54,897 nucleotides of DNA, taken from positions 85,550 to 140,446 of the forward strand of contig NW_003546502.1 in the NCBI RefSeq assembly GCF_000090795.2, in the 5' to 3' direction. Each line of letters opens with the position of its first letter. The first letter of the stretch is position 1. Under the pieces are notes generated by a model. That model was not told the DNA's origin. It worked only from the letters and a program-made list of their open reading frames with translations, and searched no databases. This document shows positions 23,088 through 34,162 of the stretch, piece after piece. Source of the DNA: Amphimedon queenslandica (taxonomy: Eukaryota; Porifera; Demospongiae; Haplosclerida; Niphatidae). Position numbers and translations under genes: made by a program.

Positions 23088-24455
23088 ATGAACCTGTTAA
23101 TACATGCATATTTCAAAAAAGTTGAGAAAACTGTACTGTCATCGAAGGAGGAAAAAGGGGCTCAAGAAGAAGTGAAGAAGACTATTGAAGCAGCAATAAA
23201 AAAATGTGGGAAGCGAGGTAAGTACAATAATTATTCATCAGAGGAAAGAGTAGCTATTGGTCGCTATGCCTGTGAAAATGGCCCTGCTCGAGCAGTGAGA
23301 CATTTCACAAAAATCATAGATGATCCATTACCTGAAACTACTGCTCGTCGTCTAAGATATGAGTATTTGCAGGCCTTACAATCAAAACACCCTGAAAGTC
23401 TAACAGTACTTCCTAAAAAATGTCAAGGTAGACCATTGCTTTTAGGAGATGATCTTCATGAAGCAGTGCAAAGTTTCATTGAGAGTTTACGAAAAACTGG
23501 GGAGTTATATCAACAGATGCAGTAATGTCAACTGCAATAGGAATTATAAAAGCAAGGTGTCCTTCAATCCTTGTAGAGCATGGCGGTCATGTGGAAGTTA
23601 CAAAATCATGGGGAAAATCAATACTGCAAAGAATGGGGTTTGTCAAACGCAAATGCTCTAATGCGGGAAAAATAATTGTAGATTAATTGGAAGAACGAAG
23701 ACGGGAATTTTTAGCTGACATCACAGCAGAAGTCCTAATGAATGACATCCCTAAACACATGGTTTTAAATTGGGACCAGACAGCTCTGCAATATATTCCA
23801 ACTGGTAATTGGACCATGCATGAAAAGGGTGCTAAAACTATACCTATAGTTCATTCAGATGATAAGCGCCAGATAACAGGAGTTTTTGCAGTAACTTTGA
23901 CTGGAGAGTACCTTTGTCCACTGTTAATCTTCTAAGGCACTACCTCTCGTTGTCATCCTAAAGTTGAATCTCCCGAAGGGTGGGATATATGGCACTCCCA
24001 GAATCATTGGTCGACTGAGGAAACTATGAAAAGATATGTAACAATTATTATTATTCCATTTCTGAATGAGAAGAGGAAAGAGCTACAATTAAGCGATACT
24101 CACCCCGCCTTAGCTATATTTGATTGCTTTAAAGGACAGACAACTTCAGCAAAAAACTAATCACATTAGAAGTGTTTATACCACTAACAAGTTACAACCG
24201 ATGGATGTCTAAGTCAATAAGCCATTAAAAGATGAGATGCGGAAGAGATATCAATCATGGTATGCTGAATCAATCAAAAAGCAACTTGAAGGAGTGGCAA
24301 TTCAAGACATAAAGGTGGATGTGGCTACCTCTATAATAAAGACTACAAGTACCCGTTGGATGATTGATTCTTGGCTTGCAAAAGCCTGAAATTGCTATCA
24401 ATGGATATCGTGAAGTAGGTATTGCACAAGCTATAGATTCACTAAATGAAAATTA
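23088..24455 (+). pseudogene. pogo/Tigger-like (DDE_1) transposase, right arm copy
   Basis: Nearly full length. 23088-23525 encodes the N-terminal HTH region and continues to SFIESLRKTGELYQQMQ, where a one-base deletion shared with the left copy breaks the frame. The core resumes with MSTAIGIIKARCPSILVEHG; a TAG in place of CAA comes before LEERRREFLAD, then LNWDQTAL (first Asp). After a TAA at 23933-23935 the frame continues past AIFDCFKGQTT (second Asp), a LQPMD motif (third Asp, followed by a stop), and a C-terminus reading TSTRWMIDSW and EIAINGYREVGI. The 24132-24455 part is absent from the left arm. Multiple stops, inactive. Confidence 0.87.
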
Positions 24456-24529
24456 ACTAAACAATTATAATACATGCACATTAAATTAAATCACATTATA
24501 GATATCTTAAAGTTTATTGTACATTGTAA

Positions 24530-25532
24530 TTATTTATTAAACATGTGCTTTGGAAAAGGTTTCAGTTGTAACTGTTGCAAGCATTCTAGTAGGTGTTGCC
24601 TCATTTGTGTCTGATCAAAGTTAGCTGGGATTTTTAATTCATAACAAATGCAGGTGCATTTTGCTATTGCAAAAACTCCACAGTCACAGCTTCCATTTTG
24701 ATTAGGGCACTTTTCCATTCTAATGACTGAACCACGACCAAACTTCTTTTCTATAATATGTCTTGCTTCTGCATCAACAGATGTATAGATTGAATCATAG
24801 ACTGACACTTCTTTGTCATTTCCAATGGTGGATGCCACAATCCACCCCTAATGAAAATTTGCACTACATTTTGACATGTGAAATGATAAGGCCTTGATGC
24901 GTAGAAAGTAGTCTCTAACCTTCTATATTAGGAAACTGTTGCTTTAATATAGCTTGGGCAAAATTTATGTGTTTGTTGTTTAACCATAATAACAATATTC
25001 TTGTCGTCAGTCTATAGCACCTTCGATTGCATGTAACCTCTAGCCAAATCTGTTCCTCAACTTCTAGATCATTTGCTGGATCATTTATTGTGTTGAGATC
25101 AATTTCTAAATGCCGTCTTTTTACAGGGATCAGTAAGTCTAAGAAGTGAGCGAGAGGTTAACAACTTTTCAACCTTTTAATGAACGCTTCTTTTCCTTTA
25201 AATACTAAAGAGCATTGGATCTTCAAACCACCCTGTGGCAAATCATAAGAGTACATCCTCTTACCAGAAACAGTTGTGGATATAGTGTGTCCGTCATGTT
25301 GTAGAAACAAAAAACAGGCAGCAGATATCAGCCATGGAACATGGCCGACAATAATGTGGTTCTTGATCACTGCCACAGCATAAGGATCACTACTGTTTCC
25401 AGGTTCACATTCACAGTCCATAGTTTCGCCCATCACAGGTGTCCATACCTTCATGTAAGCATGGTATTCACAAATGCAAGTGTTGAAACTAACAGTAGAG
25501 CAGTGGTGTTCCGGGATAGAAGAAGCAGCCAT
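24530..25532 (-). pseudogene. HIRAN-like domain reading into ULP1-like (C48) protease tail
   Basis: From Met at 25532 the frame reads YHAYMKVWTPVMGETMDCEC, DPYAVAVIKNHIIVGHVPW and DLPQGGLKIQC, a HIRAN-like domain as in repeat-associated proteins of fish, cnidarians and sponges. It runs to RLKSC, meets one TAA (about 25156-25158), and continues in the same frame through LAHFLDLLIPVKRRHLEIDL to FPNIE near 24923, then a likely GT donor. After an acceptor near 24850 comes GWIVASTIG, VYDS (catalytic Asp), Q-N-G-S, and DCGVFAIA with the catalytic Cys at 24680-24682, ending KPFPKHMF. The catalytic His of the HW motif is replaced or lost at the exon edge. HIRAN binds DNA ends in known proteins and ULP1 removes SUMO-like tags. 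This copy is probably dead, and the exon phases do not join perfectly. Confidence 0.7.
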
Positions 25533-25618
25533 TTTTATTATTATTAATTAACGAAATAAATTTTAATTAATAAAATAGTTTAATACAATAACTAGACCAC
25601 TATTGCAAAACTGCCAAA

Positions 25619-25628
25619 NNNNNNNNNN
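25619..25628. other. Assembly gap (10 N)
   Basis: Ten undetermined bases. The true distance may differ. Confidence 1.
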
Positions 25629-26539
25629 CAGTTTCAATTCAGTTTCACTGGATGTTGTTATGATGAAAACATCATGTGTAGCTCCACCTTTATCCCACAA
25701 GCAAATAAAATAAGTGAAAACTCTAGAATGCACTTTTGTTCTTGCTTCTTTTCCTATTTTGGTCGCTGCTAACTCTGCACATTACATGAACCTTTGCATT
25801 TGCTATTACCATTAGGATTGTAATATACTAAAATGTAAAGGTGTGTCTGAACGTTTAAAGTGATGACATATAAAGAATTAAGGCTTAGAGAGGCATAGCA
25901 GACTAACTGAGACACTGTATAGTGCAAAGGCTTTCTACTTCAGTTACTTCTTGGTTTGGAGTGTTCTTTTTTTTGATGAATAATATTAACATGATTATTA
26001 ACAAGTATAAAGAGATGCAAATGATAGTCATGAAGCTACATGTCATAAAAGGTCATGGCCGCACTCCCTTTTATGTTGACTTGAAAAAAGTATGCGGAGA
26101 TTCTAAAATTGGTAAAGATTTTTCAATGAACTTTTTTCGCCATTGTACCAAGTTACAAGATGCTAGCAAAAGTTATAAGGGTGGGTCAGTGGTCAAACCA
26201 ACTGAAACCAGCTATACATTTTAGAAATTATTAACTTGAGGTCCAGCACTTTAGTGAATGTTGTGATTGTTTTTGACTATTGATCCTGATAGTAATAGAA
26301 GTACACAATGTACACTCAGCATAACGGCCTCCCATTTGCTGGGCAGATTAAATTATTTAGCCTTAGGGATCATAAAGTATTCTTTAGTATCAAAATTAGT
26401 AGTGTGCTGCAGTTTCATAACATTCTGAGTACTGTAGGTTGGGATATATTTGCGGCTGCAATTATTTGCTGTCCTAAAAATAGTCAATTAAATACCATGG
26501 AAACCAAGGCGTTATTTTCATTGAAAACTGTGCAACATT
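25629..26539. other. Intergenic stretch with one unassigned ORF
   Basis: A plus-strand ORF at 25922-26224 contains IKGHGRTPFYVDLKKVCG and NFFRHCTKLQDASKSYKGG, protein-like in composition but not recognised and without clear splice sites. Nothing else seen. Confidence 0.35.
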
Positions 26540-26543
26540 GAAT

Positions 26544-26671
26544 GAAAGCACCTTGCTGCAGTGTTCTTGAGCTGTCTTTAATGTGTTACTAAGCCTTGGC
26601 CTCTTTGGAGGTGCTTCTACTGGTTCTTTACAGAACAACTGTCTCGCCGCATCTTGGGACTCTCCACCCAT
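26544..26671 (-). CDS. Candidate first exon of an unrecognised minus-strand gene, copy 1
   Basis: Begins MGGESQDAARQLFC, then VEAPPKRPRL, a nuclear-localisation-like basic cluster, then LKTAQEHCSK before a possible donor AAG|GTGCTT. An identical frame sits in the second duplication unit. No downstream exon recognised, and the frame runs on across the duplication boundary, so this may be noise or a broken 5' exon. Confidence 0.3.
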
Positions 26672-27781
26672 TCTAGATAGTGTTTATTGACTTGGGTGTG
26701 GTTTATCATCATCACGCGGACCAGGAAAAATTTGCAGCAAAGAGGCTGGAAAAGCTCTGAGGTAGAGGTCCATACAAGAATTTAACAGATAAAGAAGAAC
26801 TCGCTAATGGTGAATCACTCCACTACAGCTGCTAATGAACAGATGAATAGCTGAACACTAAACACGCAGTCTTATGGTCATAGCAACACTCTATTAATTA
26901 CCATGGTTTTTAATACAATATGACCGCGAATAATTGTAGCCTCTAATATATCCTGACCTACGGTATCAAATATTGGTCGAAAGTTGCATTTGTAAAATGA
27001 GAATACTGCATCAAACTCATCTGTATGATCTTGACTAGCAAGGTGATTTGAGCTTCGTCAAACCTATTCTTTATAGAATAAATAGCAATATCATTACTTT
27101 ATACTATTTCTGACGAAAATGACTCTAACAATCTGAATGACACATCAGGTGACCATGCAAACTATTGCTGTCTTGCTCCATTTTCCCAGGGCTTAATTTT
27201 TGTGGATTTTGAGAATTTTTACTTAAGATGCCAATAATGTGGCCTCAAATAATAGTGCATAATTCAAGGTTTGTCATGACTTTCAACAATTTGTATAGAT
27301 GGTCTTTTTGAATATTTTCAGCCATTTATGGATGGTGTGGTTGCTGAAGTTCTTTGGTCCTTGTTAATCATATGCCTTGGAGAGCAATTGTGCCTGCTAA
27401 AATTGTGTTAAGAAGTCATGATTAGCGAAAATTGTTTTCACTAAAAAAGGAGCTTGAAATTTATAGCCCTTAAATACAGATTATCCTCAGTATTTACTTT
27501 TTTAGTATTGTAACTAAGTTACCTACCACTTGTGTATATTAATAGAAATTTTGAATTAGTAATAGCTAAATTGGTAAAATTAATTTTTGGCAAATTGTGC
27601 ACTCGAATTGGATAGGCTATCATAGAACAATACATAGAGATTAATTTTCACCTAAATTATAACCTCCAAACATCTATTGAAGTCAATTTGCCAATTTTAA
27701 CTCTAGCTATATGGTTGTTAGTCTTACTTTTCAAATACCAACTTGAGACTTGCCATTGTTGAAAATATTATCATTACTTAG

Positions 27782-27856
27782 GTTCCTCAGAGTAGTCACA
27801 ATAAAAGCAGTCAAGAACAATATGGTGATGGCCAGAATGAAGCCGATTCTCCTTGG
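27782..27856 (+). CDS. Exon of unrecognised plus-strand gene, copy 1
   Basis: 75 bp, phase 0-0, between acceptor TTACTTAG and donor GTATGT. Encodes VPQSSHNKSSQEQYG, then DGQNEADSPW, a hydrophilic low-complexity peptide. It recurs at 29347-29421 and, diverged, at 32661-32718. The last copy is in phase with a coiled-coil exon at 36270, so all may belong to one plus-strand gene ending at 36664. Confidence 0.5.
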
Positions 27857-28104
27857 GTATGTACAGTATTTCCTATTATTTTTATAATTGTCATTTTTAT
27901 GTTCTTATGAGGCCTACACTGTAGTTGTAATTGTAGCATCAGATAGCTAGATGTACATGTACTTATAGTTCATACACTAGTAGCAATGTCAATATACCGT
28001 ATTTTTAGAGAAAAGTTTCCCTCTTATTATTTGTACAACTGCGTAGCTTAATTTGGCACAAAATTTTTGCTTGTTACCGCTTCATCCGTGCAGATTCCCT
28101 GAAT

Positions 28105-28232
28105 GAAAGCACCTTGCTGCAGTGTTCTTGAGCTGTCTTTAATGTGTTACTAAGCCTTGGTCTCTTTGGAGGTGCTTCTACTGGTTCTTTACAGAACAAC
28201 TGTCTCGCTGCATCTTGGGACTCTCCACCCAT
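28105..28232 (-). CDS. Candidate first exon of an unrecognised minus-strand gene, copy 2
   Basis: Copy of 26544-26671 in duplication unit 2, with the same MGGESQDAARQLFC start and PPKRPRL cluster. Its downstream text differs because of the duplication junction. Confidence 0.3.
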
Positions 28233-29346
28233 TCTAGATAGTGTTTATTGACTTGGGTGTGGTTTATCATCATCACGCGGACCAGGAAAAATTTGCAGCA
28301 AAGAGGCTGGATAAGCTCTGAGGTAGAGGTCCATACAAGAATTTAACAGATAAAGAAGAACTCGCTAATGGTGAATCGCTCCACTACAGCTGCTAATGAA
28401 CAGATGAATAGCTGAACACTAAACACGCGGTCTTATGGTCATAGCAACACTCTATTAATTACCATGGTTTTTAATACAATATGACTGCGAATAATTGTAG
28501 CCTCAAATATATCCTGACCTACGGTATCAAATATTGGTCGAAAGTTGCATTTGTAAAATGAGAATACTGCATCAAACTCATCTGTAAGATCTTGACTAGC
28601 AACTGCATTCTGATTTGAGCTTCGTCAAACCTATTCTTTATAGAATAAATAGCAATATCATTGCTTTATACTATTTCTGACGAAAATGACTCTAACAATC
28701 TGAATGACACATCAGGTGACCATGCAAACTATTGCTGTCTTGCTCCATTTTCCCAGGGCTTAATTTTTGTGGATTTTGAGAATTTTTACTTAAGATGCCA
28801 ATAATGTGGCCTCAAATAAGTGCATAATTCAAGGTTTGTCATGACTTTCAACAATTTGTATAGATGGTCTTTTTGAATATTTTCAGCCATTTATGGATGG
28901 TGTGGTTGCTGAAGTTCTTTGGTCCTTGTTAATCATATGCCTTGGAGAGCAATTGTGCCTGCTAAAATTGTGTTAAGAAGTCATGATTAGCGAAAATTGT
29001 TTTCACTAGAAAAGGAGCTTGAAATTTATAGCCCTTAAATACAGATTATCCTCAGTATTTACTTTTTTAGTATTGTAACTAAGTTACCTACCACTTGTGT
29101 ATATTAATAGAAATTTTGAATTAGTAATAGCTAAATTGGTAAAATTAATTTTTGGCAAATTGTGCACTCGAATTGGATAGGCTATCATAGAACAATACAT
29201 AGAGATTAATTTTCACCTAAATTATAACCTCCAAACATCTATTGAAGTCAATTTGCCAATTTTAACTCTAGCTATATGGTTGTTAGTCTTACTTTTCAAA
29301 TACCAACTTGAGACTTGCCATTGTTGAAAATATTATCATTACTTAG

Positions 29347-29421
29347 GTTCCTCAGAGTAGTCACAATAAAAGCAGTCAAGAACAATATGGTGATGGCCAG
29401 AATGAAGCCGATTCTCCTTGG
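29347..29421 (+). CDS. Exon of unrecognised plus-strand gene, copy 2
   Basis: Same 75 bp exon, splice sites and reading as 27782-27856, in the second unit of the tandem duplication. Being phase-symmetrical, it could be included or skipped without breaking the frame. Confidence 0.5.
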
Positions 29422-29864
29422 GTATGTACAGTATTTCCTATTATTTGTATAATTGTCATTTTTATGTTCTTATGAGGCCTACACTGTAGTTGTAATTGTA
29501 GCATCAGATAGCTAGATGTACATGTACTTATAGTTCATACACTAGTAGCAATGTCAATATACCGTATTTTTAAAGAAAAGTTTCCCTCTTATTATTTGTA
29601 CAACTGCGTAGCTTAATTTGGCACAAAATTTATGTTTGTTACCGCTTCATCCGTGCAGATTCCCTGAGGTTCACAGTGAAAATTTAAGTTACATTAGGCC
29701 TAAATCATATGTTTATTTTGGTTTCTGTTAGTTTTAAATATTTAGGGCCGTTTATGCACAATTTCCTGTCCGCCCCTGTCGGCCCCTCCAGGAAAGTGGT
29801 CCACGTACACCACTGAGTGCACAAGATCACAAATGGAGTAGTGCTTGACTAGTGTCTTAACTTG

Positions 29865-30115
29865 ATTAATTGTGACCATAATTGACAAAAGGGCCCTTAT
29901 GGCGGATTTTAAAATTGATCTTAATAATGGCAAATATCAACCTGTGAGTGCTTTGTTAGACAATCATTGTTTCTAAAAGTTTCATGGTAACTTTTTGCAT
30001 CCTGTGGAGTAATTTTATGATAAATGGGGCTCAGGAAGTTGGATTTCTTAGGCTAGAAAGACAAATTTCACTACCCGCCATAAGGTACCTTTTGTCAATT
30101 ATGGTCACAATTAAT
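29865..30115. mobile_element. Foldback element
   Basis: ATTAATTGTGACCATAATTG...CCTTATGGCGG (about 29865-29905) is inverted at about 30075-30115, with arms of ~40 bp and few mismatches around a ~170 bp loop. No coding. Probably a MITE. Confidence 0.7.
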
Positions 30116-30299
30116 AATATTTATTTTTTTTTCTGAATAGTGTGGCACAACATAAACTGTGAAACATCTCAATGTACTTCTCTTTTTTAGATGAACGGCC
30201 ATGAAACTCAACTACTTATATTTAATATACTCTCTTTTTGAAGCCTAATATTAAATTTCTCAGAATTCCAGTCAATTCTATCAATGGTAACAGTTCTTC

Positions 30300-30432
30300 T
30301 CATATTATGGACAAATCCTTCAAGATTCTGTAATCCTGAACAAGGCTCTTGTTAGCAATCTGATCAATCCCAGCTAAATTGAGTTTTAATTTTCCTCCAT
30401 CATCATGGAACTCAAACATCACCTTCATCATC
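30300..30432 (-). CDS. Candidate terminal exon, unrecognised minus-strand gene
   Basis: After acceptor TTGATAG the frame starts g-ATG-ATG and reads MMKVMFEFHDDGGKLKLNLA, then IDQIANKSLVQDYRILKDL, ending at TGA. It has the same entry phase and the same ATGATG start as the candidate exon at 34704-34866. No upstream exons recognised. Confidence 0.35.
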
Positions 30433-31473
30433 CTATCAACAATCCAAACACAATAAACATTTTTAATGACAAATGTGGACTAGAAAATAAAAAAATCAAA
30501 TGTATTCCGAAGAAAATGCACTGAGACAGCATTAAACAAATGTGATCCATTAGTCTAACACTACAGAATCAAATGTCCTCACTTCAGTTTTTTTGGAGTT
30601 GGAGCAGAGCCGTCTGATTTTTCATAATGTCTGGGGGAGCAGCCATTTTTGATTTTTTAAAATTAAATTTAAAAGTGTGAAAAATGGAAAACATTTTGTG
30701 CCATCGCTTAATTAGAAATTGTGTACAGGGATTTAGTGATTTGAAACACTTCTACCAAGATGTATCCAAGGAAAAAGAATTGTTAAAATATGAGCCGTTT
30801 AAACTTTTAAGCTGACATCGCTAACACTAGGCATGTCAGTGAATCTGTGTGTTATACTCAAGAATTGTTGATATGGTGGTTGGCCTTGCAATCACTCAAG
30901 CGTGGTTTTCTGGGTCATTGAAGTCAAATGAGTAACGTGATTCAATGGACGAGTCAGGGTCGTTGGCCACGCTTATCGTTGTGTATGTGGGGACTAGGTA
31001 CTTCTGTAGTCTCTCTTATTCATTCTGTGTGCTGTCTTTTGTCTTTGAGAATGTGTATCTTTACAATGGCTTACTCTGAATCTGTGAGACCTTTTCTGCT
31101 TAAACAAGTCTTGCTTTACTGCCAGAAAGGAGCTATAGGTACGTTGTTGAAGCTATTTGACTCTCAAGATAATACCCAGCAATAGCCATAGTACTCTAGA
31201 GATACATATAAATGAGACTCTTTTACACTAGGTCAAGGCTTTATATGCATTAATACATGTACAGTACTTAGATGTTTACAGTTGCGTCGTGTTTCTCATT
31301 AGAATTAAAATGAGACATAGACGTACACATACAACTATCAACAATAATTGTATTATAACAATGGACTTTTTGCTACTGTACATTTTACTTCCAAGTAATG
31401 TCATTTTGTTTTCTTGGGCCAAATACCAATTGTTTTCTGTTTATGCAAGTATTAAAATTATATTATTGTACAG
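30433..31473. other. Intergenic or intronic stretch, nothing recognised
   Basis: Only an unconvincing ORF (30928-31185) and a single TACATGTA palindrome. If the plus-strand gene model is right, this is intron. Confidence 0.4.
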
Positions 31474-31563
31474 GTACCTCATGATTTGAGTAGTTGCGGT
31501 TTTCAGAACAACCAAGTTCGTAATTGGAAGGATTGCAATAAACATCTCGGAGATTGTCATCAG
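31474..31563 (+). CDS. Candidate exon with Cys/His-rich finger-like peptide
   Basis: 90 bp, phase 0-0, acceptor TGTACAG and donor GTATGT. Encodes VPHDLSSCGF, then WKDCNKHLGDCHQ; the C...C...H...C spacing recalls half of a TRAF-type zinc finger. Like the exon at 27782 it starts V-P and is phase symmetrical. The family is not certain. Confidence 0.4.
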
Positions 31564-31566
31564 GTA

Positions 31567-32033
31567 TGTATTACCAAGAGTACATGTACATAATATTACG
31601 AAGAGTGTCCGACACACCTATAGTAGCTTGCTACATCAGAGCGTATTGTTTACATCTGTATACTTCTTTTGTATACAGGAATATACTATTTCACACATTA
31701 ACACTAATTATAGGTGTGGGAGGATTGACCACGTGATTAAAAATTGCTGCCACGGAGAAGTTTATGAGCTTATTTATGTTATTTATGAGGCTGTGTGCAA
31801 GCTGGATGACTTCTTAGTGATAAATGTGACTTATTTCGTTATCTATGCTTAAGAAAAAGCTTCATAGTCACTTCCCATTTGGAAATACAAGTCTTTGTTT
31901 CAGTGACAGGTTTTTAAAAACACAATGACCTGCCAACTTTCACCTTTAGGGTCAAATAAACAATATGCCGTATTGTAGCAGCCAGCATATGGCGGTAAGA
32001 CACTCCCTAATATTATGTACTCTTGGTATTACC
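31567..32033. mobile_element. Small TIR element (MITE)
   Basis: GTATTACCAAGAGTACAT with AATATTACGAAGAGTGTC at 31567-31611 is inverted at about 31998-32033; the left copy has an extra GTACAT. It starts a few bases after the donor of the preceding exon. Non-coding interior. Confidence 0.65.
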
Positions 32034-32109
32034 TTAAAAATTTGAAATTCAATTTGTAGATGCGTGTATACAATAATTTAGCACCCTTTATGTTGACAAC
32101 TATTGCTTT

Positions 32110-32800
32110 GTGGCACCATGTTTTTTCAGCGCTTTAAATTTTGTAAATTTTGTGAACATTGTAGTAATTAATGCAGGGGGTGTCATGACTTTCGTCATTT
32201 GGGCACTTTTTTGTAAAGATGGCCTATTGGACTATTTTCAGCCATCTTTGAATGGTGGGATTAATGTTCTTTGGCTTATTCCAAGCTATGTTAGTCCTTT
32301 CTCAAATCATAGAGCAATTAAGTCAGTCATGATTTGTGAAAATTATTTTCACTAAAAGGAAAGCTAGCTTATGAAATATAAGCACTCTACTGTTTATACT
32401 TTTTCTAGTACTGTAACTAACTTCTGTGGACATTATTAGTAATGTTGAAGTGGTAATTGGTATAGCTTAATTGGTGGAATAAAATTGTGCACTCCTATAG
32501 AACAATTGCCAAAATTTTAACCCGCAAACATAATTTTATTTAAGTCAAATAGCCAAGTTTTAACTCCAGCTATGCAGTAGTTAGGCCGACATTAATTAAT
32601 TACAAACTTGGTAATTGCAAATGTTTAAATTGATAATATCACATTTTTCATTCATTCAAGTTACTCTGAGTAACAGTAGTCAAGAACAATATGGTCAGAA
32701 TGAAGCAGATTTTCTTGGGTATGTACAGTATTTTGATTATTGGTATAACTTTGTCATTATTTTGCTTACTTGTCCAAGTTGTTGCATCAGATGGCTAGAT
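32110..32800 (+). repeat. Diverged third copy of the tandem duplication unit
   Basis: Shares with 27255-27860 the order TCATGACTTTC, ATTTTCAGCCAT, AGTCATGATT, TTTTCACTAAAA and the small coding exon, at clearly lower identity. Older than the 26540-29665 duplication. Confidence 0.75.
32661..32718 (+). CDS. Exon of unrecognised plus-strand gene, copy 3 (diverged)
   Basis: Encodes TLSNSSQEQYGQNEADFLG between acceptor ATTCAAG and donor GTATGT. It lacks one base compared with copies 1 and 2, so it ends in phase 2 and can splice to the coiled-coil exon at 36270 (completing a Gly codon). Confidence 0.45.
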
Positions 32801-33670
32801 ATGTTGTTCATACATTAGACTGTAGAGTAGTATTTTTAACCTGTAAATTTATACATTGTAGTACTTTAATTATTTGTCCATAGCCCAAGAATTGCTGATA
32901 GTGTAGTTTCCCTCACCATCACTGGTGTTAGAAAGGTTTTTGCCACGAAAATTTCCTGGCTACATACATGTATTAAATTGTAGAAGCTTCTTAAGGCCAC
33001 TGTTACAATTCATGCACAACAATGAAATGCATATTTGTCCATACTTGATGTGTGCTATGTGTAAGTATAAACGTTGAGTAAAAGCAGCTATCCAATATAA
33101 TCTCAGTTGCTATAAAATATTATCTAGAAGTGATGATCAAAGTACTCTATTATTGTAACAGTACAAAACTTTGCCTACCACTTTTCGCATACAAAATATG
33201 TACTACTGAAGCTAAAAGATGCAGTAGCATTTCACAAGATGTGTGAAAGTGTTTTCCTGCTGAGTTTTAAAACAAATTCAACAAGCACTTGGACCTTTTC
33301 AGTTTATTCCAAGAGCTTTTGAATACCATTTAGTAGCAATAAAAGAGAAAATATTAATGCTTACTTCTCTCAAAGGATAACTATACCCAAAAAATTTTTC
33401 CCTGACATAATTTACTGATATAGAAAGATTCACAAAGTAGTTAAAATTATTTAGAATTACCAATTCTGTATATCTTAAGTCAAATATTGCATTGTGGCCA
33501 TTTGTCAAATCACTTCCGGTGGTGCGTGTGGTCACACAGTGATGTAGATGGAGGAACATTAGCAACTTTATGCATTAAATATTAGCAAATTTGTTTCTAA
33601 GTTTCTAAGTTCTGTGTGCAAGAAAGCAATTTTAATAAAGTGGATTATACAGAAGTAATAAAGAACTATA

Positions 33671-34162
33671 CTATGTCCCAACTGAGTTTGGACCAAGAAA
33701 AACTGGAATAACTTTTTATAGGAATGTGGGATAAGAATAAGACTTTCTCAGGTTCTCGGCCACCCAATGCTGCTTCAAGATCTCTGATCTTGGTTCTGTC
33801 AGCCCTTGGAACCCTGAGAACCGGGTTCTCCCTATAACCCAATGGCATACCAATGCCAACCGCAATGACGTTCTATGATGTCATAGTTTACATAGGCACA
33901 TGAGGTAGAGTGCCCAAACTGATAATTCTTCTTTTAAAATGCTAATAGAGTAAGATATTCTGATAATTATGGCCTTTATAAAGACTAGTTGACTCTAGCA
34001 GCTATTGTACTGCTTTTCAGGAAGAACAAGACTGTTTCAAGAGTAAAACAACACAGCCAAAATATCAGCCATGTCTCTATGAATATCATTATAACACAAC
34101 TACATTTTTCAAATTCCAATGCAGCTGCTTCCACTTCCGGTCCATTCCCAGTTGGGACATAG
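33671..34162. mobile_element. Tc1/mariner-type MITE
   Basis: Left CTATGTCCCAACTGAG and right CAGTTGGGACATAG form a TIR of about 24 bp with few mismatches, ending ...TGGACC on both sides. TATA flanks each end (33667-33670 and 34163-34166), consistent with a TA target duplication. 492 bp, no transposase. Confidence 0.85.

Larger units (their letters stand above)
19450..24132. repeat. Large inverted duplication (palindrome), ~2.3 kb arms
   Basis: Left arm 19450-21763 and right arm about 21835-24132 are inverse complements with a few percent divergence and small indels; the central spacer is about 70 bp. Each arm carries a pogo/Tigger-like transposase and a gypsy integrase fragment. Homology stops abruptly at the outer edges, where TTTGATTGCTTT is the last shared text. 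The right arm continues into the natural transposase 3' end and the left does not. Confidence 0.92.
26540..29665. repeat. Tandem segmental duplication, two units of ~1.56 kb
   Basis: Unit 1 26540-28100 and unit 2 28101-29665 start AATGAAAGCACC and end CAGATTCCCT. They differ by scattered substitutions and small indels, including a few extra bases near 28604. A diverged partial third copy covers about 32110-32800. Confidence 0.95.

Noticed and set aside
31628..31852. Cys-containing peptide YRCGRIDHVIKNCCHGE
   Set aside because: It lies within the TIR element at 31567-32033, so a host zinc finger is unlikely.
33299..33565. 88-codon minus-strand ORF
   Set aside because: No family resemblance and no splice context; treated as chance.
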